Assembly: GCF_033115175.1 (NCBI RefSeq)
Contig: NC_084831.1
Span: forward strand, 45,354,002 to 45,418,001
Source of the DNA: Lepus europaeus
Lineage: Eukaryota > Chordata > Mammalia > Lagomorpha > Leporidae
DNA: 64,000 nt
Direction: 5' to 3'
Shown here: piece after piece, positions 13,201-24,900 of the stretch
Layout of the letters: each line of letters begins with the position of its first letter
Numbering within the stretch: the first letter of the stretch is position 1
Notes under the pieces: model-generated
What the model was told of the DNA's origin: nothing
The model's database searches: none
Seen by the model: the letters and a program-made list of their open reading frames with translations, nothing else
Position numbers and translations under genes: made by a program

Positions 13201-15963
13201 ATGGCTTGGGAAAGCAGTAGAAGATGGCCCAAGTCATTGGGCCCCTGTACCTACGTGGGAGACCTGGAAGAAGCACCCGGCTCCTGGCTTTGGATCAGCT
13301 CAGCTCTGGCCGTTGTGGTCATTTGGGGAGCGAACCAGAGGAATGGAAGACCTCTTTCACTCTTTAACTCTGTCTTTCAAAGAAATAAAATAATTCTTAA
13401 AACAAAAAACAAAAAACAAGACAACAGGAGAAACACCCTAAGGGTATTTCAGAAATCTTTGAGGCTGTCCCTCTCATCACAAGCCTAGAGGCCTGAGAGG
13501 GCAGAATTGCTTCCTGAACCCAGGGTCAGCTCTGGATTCTGGCTTGAGGACCAAGTATTCTGAGGCTTCTGCAGCCCTGACTCAAGTGGGTCCTGGACTG
13601 GCTCCTGCTAGCAACAGACTGTTGCATCATTCAGGTGATGCTGGTTTTGCAAACACATAGAATGCAAGAGTTATGGGGATATGGCAGCTTCCATAGAGAT
13701 TTCAAAGGAAAGCCTGGGAGGCCCAGCAGAGTATACTGCAGAGTTGGAGCTACTGTAGGGAGCAATGCCTTGTGAAGCTATGAGAGTGCAGAGGAGACCT
13801 CAGAAAAGTATAGGTGCCAGAAACATGAGACACACACTGAGGAAAGCTGCAAGCACTGTGCCAGGCAAGACTGGTAAAACTTCAAACATCAGAGAGCAGC
13901 CCCTTGGGGAAAGACCAACAGAGCCATGGAGGCACAGTGGCCTCTGCCTAGGTTTCAAAGGATGTTTCTGACCAACTCGGGGCTTAGACAAAGATTGGTC
14001 ACAGGAGAGGAGTCACTGCAAAGAGCATCCACTAGGGCAATGCCAAGTGGAAAAGTGGGGCTGAAGTGGTGCAGAGTCTCTCCCAGGACAATGCCTAGTG
14101 GAGCTGCAGAGATGAGAGTCCATGGGTTGTCACCAGCAGAACCATAGGGATGGGACTTCCCAAGCCACAGGGAGCCCAGCCTCCACCACAGTTGCCCAGG
14201 ATGCCAGACATGGAGCTTTAGGGCCTAATGTTTGCCCTGCTCTGATTTTGTTTTGCCCTAATTAATCCTTTCTATTCCTTGTCTACCCTGTTTGGAATGG
14301 AAATCCTTATCCCATATCGGTCCCACCATCAAAGCCTGGAAGTAAGGAATTTGGTTTTTATTGTTCTGCGGTTCACCATTAAGGGAGTTTGCCTTGAAGT
14401 TCACATGAGACTGTGAACTTTGGACTTTTAATATTAGGCTGAGTTAAGATTTTAGGACTTTTCTATGTTATGTGCAGAAATAACATGACTTCTGGGGAGC
14501 CAAGGATAGACTATTATAGATTGAGCAGGACTTGGCTCCCCAAATTCATGCAGCTGTTTAAACCCTGGTTGATGGATTAAGTGTGAAGACTTGATTTAAT
14601 TATGGTAGGTGGGCCTGGCAGGAGGTCTCGGACACTGGGGCTTGCCCTTAGCAGATGTTCTCATGAAGGGGTTAGTTATATAGTCAAGCGTGCTCCCTGG
14701 GCCTCTGCTTCTGGGCTTGCCATATGATAGATGGTCCCTCCATACCCACTCCACCACCATCAGCCTATACTAGATGCCAGAGCAATGGTGCCAATCTTGG
14801 GCTATAAACATAAAACCTTCAGCCAAAGTAAATCTTTTCCTCCCCAAGAAGCTCCCTTCCCAGGTATTTTAAGGTAACAAAAAGCCAGCTAATACACTGG
14901 GAAATGAGAGACACATGAAAGAATTCGCGTGTTTAACTGGAGGCTACTGATTGTGCTAATGATAGTAGTGTTCACCAGGAAGAAAGGAGGACAGATGAGA
15001 AACTAATGTTCATTTTTTTATCAAATGCCTGACATTAGATCACAAAAGCTACTTTTTTAAAGATTTATTTATTTTTATTAATTAGATTACTTTTTTTTAT
15101 TTGACAGGTAGAGTTACAGATTGTGAGAAGGAGAGACAGAGAGAAAGGTCTTCCTTCTGTTGGTTCACTCCCCAAATGGCCGCCACAGCCAGCGCTGAGC
15201 CGATCCGAAGCCAGGAGCCAGGTGTTTCCTCCTGGTCTCCCATAGGGGTGCAGGGTCCCAAGCACTTGGGCCGTCCTCCACTGCCCTCCCAGGCCACAGC
15301 AGAGAGCTGGCCTGGAAGAAGAGCAACTGGGACTAGAACCTGGCACCCATATGGGATGCCAGCACCGCAGGTGGAGGATTAACCAAGTGAGCCATGACGC
15401 CGGCCCCCAGATTTATTTATTTGAAAGTCAGAGTCACAGACAGACAGAGATACTCCATCTTCTGGTTCATTCCTGAGATGGCTACAATAGCCAGTGCTGG
15501 GCCAGACAGAAGCCAGGAGCTCCCATGTTGGGGGCAGGGGGCCAAACACCTGAGCCATTTTCTGCTGGCTTTCCCAGGTCATTAGCAGGAAGATGGTTCA
15601 GAAACAGAGCAGCTAGGACATGAAATGGCACCCATATGGGATGCTGGTGTTGCAGGTGGTGGCTTTACCCACAAAGCAGGCCCATCACAAAAACTTTAAA
15701 TGGTAGGTACTGGTGCCAGCATTGTGGCTCAGTGGGTTAAGCCGCTGCCTTCTATGCTGGCATTTCATATATACACCAGTTTGAGTCCTGGCTGCTCCAC
15801 TTCTGAACTAGCTCCCTGCCAATGCTCCTGGAAAAGCAGCAGAAGATGGCCCAAGTGCTTGGGCCCCTGGTAGCCACATGGGAAAGATGGATAGAGTACC
15901 TGGCTCCTGGATTCAGCCTAGCCAATCCTGGCTGTTGCAGCCACTGAATCAGCAAATGGAAGA

Positions 15964-15994
<31 letters not shown>

Positions 15995-18900
15995 CCGTGT
16001 CTTTCCCTCTTTCTCTAACTCTGCCTTTCAAATAAATAAATCTTTAAAAAATGGTAGGTATCATTTCCATTTTTCTGATAAGGATTCTGAAATTCAAAGA
16101 AATTCAGTAATATGTTAACAGTTATGTAGCCAATAAGTGAAGAAATAGTCTCATATCCAAACCTGCATTTTTTTAGGCCCTACATGTGTCATAAGAATCA
16201 TCAAAATCATCCTTCACAAAATGTAGGCGGACTGAAGTGCAGAGTCAGAGGGCAATGGCCTCCACCTCCATGCTCAGAGCAGCACTGCTGAGATAAGCAC
16301 ATACCTCTTTCAATCCACTGCTCAAAATCAACTGGCTCCTTAGACGTGCTCTTTTCGATCCTCAAGGTCCGCACTGACAATATAAATAAACACAGTAAGT
16401 AAAGAGTAAATTGCCTACCAGATTCTATGTTGTGCATCCCCACCCCTATCCCACCACATCATACTGCCACACACTGGTGGGACTACACAGTACTGGGACT
16501 AAGAACACCATGTTTTGGAAGTTATCCATCATGTGTTTCTATAAATCTCTGTGGCAAAGTGCTTTCTTGTATAACTATAATCTTACAAATGTTTGTAATT
16601 ATACAATAGAGACAGTAGAGCTTTTTAAAACTTGGAATCACCTCCCCTTTTTATTTACTAGTAACTGTACCACTACTGTGTGGTTTTAGTCATAAACCTT
16701 TACAGAGAACCTACTGTAAGTCAGGCACTTTTATTCACTCACTGTTGACTACACTCTTACGAGAAAGGTATTAGTAACTGACTTTTCTGATGAGGAAACA
16801 GGCTTCGAGAAGCCAGGCAAGGTGTTCAGCAGTATGGAGCTAGTAAGTTACGGAGCTAGAATGCAACCTTGTGGTCTGTCTGCTCCAGAGCCTCGACTAT
16901 GAACGACAGGGGAGACATCTCAGGAGCACAGCTATCCTCCTTCTGTACTGGCTTTTTTCCACTGTCCCTGACCTAGTCTCTGCTATACCAGATCTATTCC
17001 TCTCCTTCTCCATTCTGTTCTGTGTCCTGAGTGGCTGATCTCTGTAGACTGCATTGCCCAGACTCTCGCATGTGTTGCTGGTTGGATTTGGCCAACGGAA
17101 GGCACCAAGTGGATGCCAGAGGACAGTGAAGCAGTGAAGTCTGGTGAGTTTATCCGTACTCCCTCCAGCAACAGCACCCTGTTTCTGACAGTACCATGTC
17201 CCGTCACAATGCCAGCTCCTGATGGGCAGCCCCTCTGGCATGGGCTCTGGTGCTCACTAGGCTCCCATATCACTATTTCCTTCCCTTGTCCCAGGAGTGT
17301 GAATGTCTTCCTGCTTTGGCCAGTTTCTGAGGGCCTCCTCATCCTTTGTTTGGTCCCTTAGCCCAGGCTGTAATTCTCTAAGTCGTTCCATCATAAAGCC
17401 TCTGCATTTGAACCATCTGGGATATGATTTGTCTTCAATAAACATGGAGAGGATTATAATGGTATTCACTGGGGGATTCTCTTCCTAAAGAAGATGCCAC
17501 TATGTGGGGAAAACAAGCCATCATAGAAGATGGTGCGGCGGCCACAAGCCATGCGTAACAGAGCGACCAGGAAATGGAGGCAGGGAACAGCCACAGAAGT
17601 ACTCTGTCCAGCAACCAGCACTTATAGGCCAACTAAAGAAACACCCTCTGAGGTGACTGGCTGGAACCCCTACATAAGCTGCTGCACTAACTGAAATAAA
17701 TGAGTTTGCCAGCTGCTCCCCACTAGCTTGCTTCCACCCAACTCCCAGTGTCTGTGTCGTGATTCTGCGCCAGTCTTACCCCCAGCCACCACGGGAGAAC
17801 CCAAACGAGACAATACCACTAGTAATAGAAGAACTATCACTGTGAACCAACAGGGCTATTACATCTTCAGCAATTATCTGACAGAAACCCCACGCCAAAT
17901 GAGTCTAGAATAGAAAGATGTCACAGCACCTGGTGTCCTGGCAGGCTGATTTCCTATGTTCCCAACAGGGTCTTCTGCCAAAGACTCTCACAGAGTAAAG
18001 TGCATGGAAATGGTTGTATGCCTTGGAAGGGGCTCGGTTCTGTAGTTCCAGTGAGGCTAGTGTGCCTACGGCCATGCACCTATAAACCTCACCCTCCCAC
18101 CCTAGCCATCTAACTGGCTTCCATGCTGAGAAGGAAAATCATGTTTTGCCAAAGTTCACACATGTGCTCTCTGCCCACGGAGACATTTAAGGGTGAGGGA
18201 GAGTGACACGTGACTTGCTTACCTAAGTAACTCTGGATTACAAGCTTTTCGATCCTTACAGGTTTGTGAAAAGATATAATGAACTCCTGAGGAAACATTC
18301 CTGTGGTGGTCCAAAACGTTTCTGGATTCCTATTGTTAATTTTAAAGGAAGAGGATTAGCCAAACAGAAGTGATAATCATAAAACTCTAATGAACAAGCA
18401 CTTTTTAAAAAATAAACAGGGCTGGCATTGTAGTGCAGAGGATTAAGTAACACCTGTATCCTGTATGGGTGCTGCTTTGAGTCTCCAGGGCTCCACTTCT
18501 GATCCAGCTCCCTGCTAGCGTACCAGTTCAAGTCCCAGCTGCTCCATTTCCCATTCGGCTCCCTGCTAATGTGCCTGGGAAAGCAGTGGAAGATGGCCCA
18601 AGTGCTTGGGCCCCTGCACCCACGTGGGAGACCTGGAAGAAGCTCCTGGCTCCTGGATTTGGCCTGGCCCAGCCCCAGCCATTGTGGCCATTTGGGGAAA
18701 GAATATGGATGGAAGATCTCTCTCTCTCTCTAACTCTGCCTTTCAAAAAAATTTAATAAATCTTTTTTAAAAAATCAAATAAATAAATCTTTCTTTTTTT
18801 CTTTTTATTATTTTTTATTTTTTGACAGGCAGAGTGGACAGTGAGAGAGAGACAGAGAGAGAAAGGTCTTCCGTTGATTCACCCTCCAATGGCTGCCGCA

Positions 18901-21900
18901 GTAGCGCACTGCGGCTGGCGCACCGCGCTGATCCGATGGCAGGAGCCAGGTGCTTCTCCTGGTCTCCCATGGGGTGCAGGACCCAAGCACTTGGGCCATC
19001 CTCCACTGCACTCCCGGGCCATAGCAGAGAGCTGGCCTGGAAGAGGGGAAACCGGGACAGGATCGGTGCCCCAACCGGGACTAGAACCCGGTGTGCCGAC
19101 GCCGCAAGGCGGCGGATTAGCCTAGTGAGCCGCGGCGCCGGCCTATAAATAAATCTTTAAAAATAAAAACAACTACTAATTTTTATTTTCTGACCCTTTC
19201 TAATGGCTAATTCTGCCTCTAGTCTCTCCCCAACTTTAATAATTCTTCCTTACAACTATTCTCTTCTAAACCATAAGAATATAGGTGGGCATTTAGCCTA
19301 GTGAATAAGATATTCATGTCCCAATTCAGAGTATCTGGATTCAATTAGTGGCTCAGCTCCTGAATCTAGGTTCCTGCTAATGCAGACTCTGATGGCTTGT
19401 GTAATTGGTTTCTGGCCATTCAAGTGGAAGACCTGGTTTGAGTTCCTGGCTCTCAGCTTTGGCCCCAGTCCAACCCTTGTTACTGAAAGCATTTGGAGAA
19501 TGAACGAGTGGATGGGACCACTGTAGCTGTCTGTCTCTCTACCTTTCAAATAAATAATAAACAAATACAAAACATAGGAACGCCACTACTATCACTCCTG
19601 TCTGAACACCTTTGGTGGTCCCTTACTACCTATTAATTTAGTCTTCTCAGTATTGTTTTAACTACATAAGCTTTTTTTCTTTCCTTTTGGAAGTAAATTG
19701 ACCCTTACGTGCATAATTTATGAGTTTTGATGATAATAAAAGTTTATTATGCTAATACCATAATACCCAGGACAACTAATATCCCAATCACTATAGATAC
19801 TACTTCCATGAATCCAGAAATTTTCCATGTCTTCTTTGCAGTCTCCACCTCCCCTAGATCACCACTGCTTTGATTTTTATCACCAAGGACTATGCTACAA
19901 TGTTTTTATTCATTCTTTTGTTGGCTATTTGGACTACTCCCAGGTTTTATTTTTTAAAGGATTTATTTATTTTTATTTGAAAGTCAGAACTGGCGAGACA
20001 GAAAGAGAGAGACAGAGAGAGACAGAGATATCTTCTGTTTGCTGGTTCACTCCCCAGACGGCCACAAAGGCCAAAGGTCAGGCCAAAGCCAGGAGCCAGG
20101 AAATTCTTCTTGGTCTCCCACATAGATGAAGGGGCCCAAGCACTTGGACCATCTTCCACTGCTTTTCCAGGCCATTAGCAGGGAGCCGGATCAGAAGTGG
20201 AGCAGCCAGGTTGCAAACCAGCATCTACATGGGATGCTGGCATCACAGGCAGCAGTTTCACCTGCTGTGTCACAGCACCAGCTCCTGTTTCTAGTTTTTG
20301 ACCATTTTGAATAAAACTGCTAGAAACATACTTGCCCAAGTGTCTCTGTGGACATGACTGCATTTATCTTGGGGATAATTACTAGGAGTGGAATTGTTGG
20401 CTCATAAAGTAAAGGTATATTTAACTTTTTTTTTTTTTTTTTTTTTTTTTTGGACAGGCAGAGTGGACAGTGAGAGAGAGAGAGATAGAGAGACAGAGAG
20501 AAAGGTCTTCCTTTGCCGTTGGTTCAACCCTCAATGGCCACTGTGGCTGCACCCGGCGCACTGCGCTGATCCAAAACCAGGAGCCAGGTGCTTCTCCTGG
20601 TCTTCCATGCGGGTGCAGGGCCCAAGCACTTGGGCCATCCTCCACTACACTCCCGGGCCACAACAGAGAGCTGGGCAGGAAGAGGAGCGACAGGGACAGA
20701 ATCCGGTGCCCCAACCGGGACTAGAACCTGGTGTGCCAGCGCCACAAGGCGGAGGATTAGCCTATTGAGCTGCAGCGCCGGCCAAGGTATATTTAACTTT
20801 GTAAGCTGTAAGGTCAGAGTTCCAGTTGCTCTATATCCTTGCTAAAGTTTGTTGTTGTCAGTCTTTCTCATTTTACCCACTCTAGCAAATGTGAAATAAT
20901 ATCCTGCTTCGTTTTAATTTGTATTTTCTAATAACTAATGATGCTAAGTACTTTTAATTGTCATTCATAGATTTCATTTGTGAAACGTCTTTTTTTTTCA
21001 CTCACTTTTTTTTTTTTTAAGATTTTTTATTTGGGGTGCCGGATTCTATCCCGGTTGAAAGGCAGAGTGATAAAGAAAGAGCAGGAGACAGAAAGAGACA
21101 TGTCTTCCACCTGCTGGTACACTCCCCAAAAGGCCTCATCAGCCAGGGCTGGGCCAGGAGGAAGCCAGGAGCCTGGAACTCCATTCAGATTTCCCACATG
21201 GATGGCACGGGCCCAAGCACTTGGGTCATCTTCTACTTTCCTAGGTGCCTTAGGGAGTTGGATCAGAAGCAGAGCAGCTGGAATTTGCACTGGTGTTCTC
21301 CCATGGGGGTACTGGTGTTCTCCCATGGGGTACTGGTATCACAGGTGGCAGCTTAATCTGTAGCACTACAACACTAGCCCCTATTTTTTCTTTTAATCTC
21401 ACCAATCTCCCTGTCTTCTCAAAGAAATCTTTGCCTAGTCCAATGTCATAAAAGTACTTTCCTGGAGGCCGGTGTTGTGGTATAGCAGGTAAAAGGTGCT
21501 GCCTGCAATGCCGGCATCCCTTATAGGTGATCGTTCATGTCCTGGCTGCTCCACCAATATAATAATATCAAATATTATGTAGAGACACACTTGAAGTTTA
21601 ATATATTAACTGAATCATTATAATAAGATATAAGGAATCTGCCAAAGTAGTAGTTCTCTTTTAAATAAGGATTTATAGCTAACAACTTTTTTTTAAAATT
21701 TATTTTATTTATTTGAAAGGCAGCATGACAGAAAGAGGGACAGAGAGAGAGCGAGAGAGCAAGAGAGTGAGAGAGCAAGAGTTAGAGAGAGAGAGAGAGA
21801 GATATCTTCCACCTGCTGGTTCATTCCTTAAATGACTGAAATGGCTGAGGCTGGCAGGCTGAAGCCAGGAGCCAGGATCTTCTTCCGGGTCTCCCACATG

Positions 21901-24900
21901 GGTGCAGGGGCCCAAGCACTTAGGCCCTCTTCCAGTGCTTTCCAAGGTGCATTTGCAGGGAGCTAGATTGGAAGCAGAGTAGTAAGGACTTAAACTGGAC
22001 TTGTATCAGGGCTCTGATATGAGATGCTGCATCAGAGGCAGCAGCTTAACCCACTGTGCCACAACTATGGCCCCTAACAACTGTTCTACATTTATTATTT
22101 TATGATTTTTTCCTCCATTACTCTGATATGGGCAAGTAAAGGATCATTTTCAGAATGGAGCTCAGAGGCTAACACGTGTACTTTTTGCCCAAGGTAACAC
22201 ATAAGGTCAGTTCCCTAGTATCACTCTTCCACGCCATGCAAAAAGAACCAAGTCTCTGTTTTGTACCTCTTTTTCCTGACTAAATTTTTCCTTTTTAAAA
22301 AATTTGTATTCATTTATTTTCACTTTATTTGCCCACAACCACCAGGACTTGGCTAGGCAGGAGCCAGCAGCTTAACCTGGGTCCCAGTCTCCCAGGCGGG
22401 TAGCAGGGGCCCAAACACTTGGGCCATCTTCCACTGCCTGTCCCAGGCCATTAGCAGGGAGCTGGATCAGAAGAGGAGCAGCCGGACTCAAACTGGTGCC
22501 CACATGGGATGCTGGCAGATGCTTTAACTGCTATGCCATGATGCCAGCACCTCCTCCAAGTACTTCGAGCCACAGTCTGCTGCCTTCCCAGATTTCCATT
22601 AGCAGGGATGTTGAAATTGGAAGTAGGTAGGAATATGAATTGAACATTTCAAAATGGGTTGTGGGCATCCCAAGTGGTGTACCCAATGTCCACTCCAATT
22701 ACCATTTTTTTTTTTCTAGTGTAGAATTTCTTTTCTCCTTTTCATTAGCGTATTAAATACTGGATGGCAAAGCAGTATCAAGCAGAAACAGAAGATGGTC
22801 ATCTGCACACTTATTTCTGAGGAAACGGAGAAGCTGAAGTGGGGCCATAAAACCACCCACACTGTCCAAGAGTGACAGATTTATAGCACTGTTTTTTCCA
22901 AATAACCCTAAGGTTACTTCCTAACAGGACAAGTAAAACAACTTATGAATAGAAAATAATCAACATCTACCATATAAAGTCTAACTATATTTGCTAGAAC
23001 TGCATATGCAATGTCTTTGATATTTTCTGTTCGGTTACCAGTGCAGTAGCTAACTTTACTCCATTTGGCTTTTTGTAGTTTTTATTTAATCTAAAAAATA
23101 TTATATCCTTAATCATTAATAGGGACAGATAGAGCCTAAAATATTATCTGCTCCATTTGACAGCGAATCCTAGTGATCCATGAACAGATTCCCTTCAGAG
23201 AGTGGTCACCAGAAGGGTGCAAGACAAATTGATCTTGCCTTGGGAAAAATGATCTATCTCCAGCTATAGACAAGGAATATTTCTGGAAAGATTTCTATTT
23301 CTAGCAAACAACTTAAAGGCAAATCCATATACTTCTGTGTATCCTCACAGCAGTTCCCACATTGATTTTTCTGCTCCAAGTCACAGTGGGAGAAATAACT
23401 ATATCTGAACTTCAGGATGTAAAACACCAAGAACTTAGAAGATAAATAGGCAAATATTGGGTATTAAATTTTTCATTCAAACTTTAAGTCCGAATAAATG
23501 ATAATGAAATACAAAGAATTCTGAAGTAGGATTTTGTTACAAGACATAAGTGTTAGTTGATTTTGTCACTTTTTAAAAAAAGACATTTTATTTATTTGAA
23601 AGGCAGAGTTACCATCTGCTGGTTCACTCCCCAGATGGCTGCAACGGCCAGAGCTGTGCCGATCTAAAGCCAGGAGCCAGGAGCTTCTTCTAGGTCTCCC
23701 ACATGGATGCAGGGGCCCAAGGACTTGGGCCATCTTCTACTGCTATCCCAGGCCATAGCAGAGAGCTGGATCAGAAGAGGAGCAGCCAGGACTAGAACCA
23801 GCACCCATATGGGATGCCAGCGCTTCAGGCCAGGGCGTTAACCTGCTGCGCCACAGCGCAGGCCCCTAAATCTAATTTTTTTTAAAGATTTATTTATTTA
23901 TTTATTTAAAAAAAAAAAAAGATACTTTGGGATAGGCATTGTGGTGCACTGGGTTAAGCTGCCACTTGAGATGCTACATCTGAGTGCATGGGATCAAATA
24001 CTGGCTCTGTTTCCAATCCAGCTTCCTGTTAATGCATACCCTGAGAGGCAGCAGATGATGACTCAAGTACTTGGGTCCACCCACATGGGAGACCCAGAAA
24101 GAGTAGCTGTCTCCTGACTTTGGCCTAGCACAGCTTTGGCCATTGTGAGCATCTGGGGAGTGAATCAGTAGGCGGAAGATTCTCTCTTTTGCTCACTCAC
24201 TCTCTCTCTTTCCCTCTGTTGCTCTGCCTTTCCAATAAAGTAAAATAAATAAAATACTCTGGAGCCAAAGATGAACAGTATAGTCTCTGTCAGGAATTCA
24301 CAGTTGAGAGAGGAGAAAAACATTAAAAAATTTTTAAATTACACAGTAAGAAATAAATAAGATAAAAGAGTATACACCTCATGTTATTGGAGCCCAGAAG
24401 CAAGATAAACTAATCCTACCTGAGGCAAAAAGGGTAGATTTCAGAAAGGAGGTTACAACTAGCCTTAAAGGAAGAGGTCAAGTTGTTAGAAGTTTATCCA
24501 AACACAAAAATCACAAAATCTTTACATTGCAACTCTCTCTGCTTCCAACAATTAAAACTAATACTTAACCTCTTACCACAGGCCTCTCTTAGCACAGGTC
24601 TAAACTAGTTTAGGCAAGGGTGTTTGCCACAGGGGTTGAGATACACTTTAGGACATTTGCATCCCGTATCAGAATGCTCGGATTCAACTCCAGCTTCCTG
24701 CTAACGCACATCCTGAGAGGCAGCTGGAGATGCTAACATAGTTGGGTCCCTGCCATCCATGTGGGAACTTGGATGGAGCTCCTGACTCCTGGCTTTGGCC
24801 TAGTGCAGTCCTGGTTGTCACAGGCTTCTGAGGAGTAAACCAATGGATGGATGATCTCTGTCTCTCTGCCTTTCAAATAATTATAAAATAAAATAAAAAA

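Larger units (their letters stand above)
10990..14896 (+). mobile_element. MaLR (ERVL-MaLR) element with two LTRs, fossil
   Basis: Related LTRs lie at 10990-11908 (enlarged by a nested insertion) and 14512-14896 around an internal region that I recognise as MaLR type, both near its 5' end (about 11908-12370) and in its 3' half (about 13430-14510). It runs antisense to HSPB11 in an intron. Nested inside are a class I-like LTR and several C-SINEs. MaLR elements have no intact coding region of their own; this copy is an old, heavily decayed relic. Family from recall, boundaries within about 10 bases. No clear target duplication seen. Confidence 0.75.
19640..21465 (-). mobile_element. old L1 3'-part fragment, interrupted by three C-SINEs
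   Basis: Pieces such as GCTAGAAACATACTTGCC, CTAGGAGTGGAATTGTTGGC and AAGAAATCTTTGCCTAGTCC are the reverse complement of L1 ORF2/3' sequence. SINEs split it at 19951, 20429 and 21009. Confidence 0.65.
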
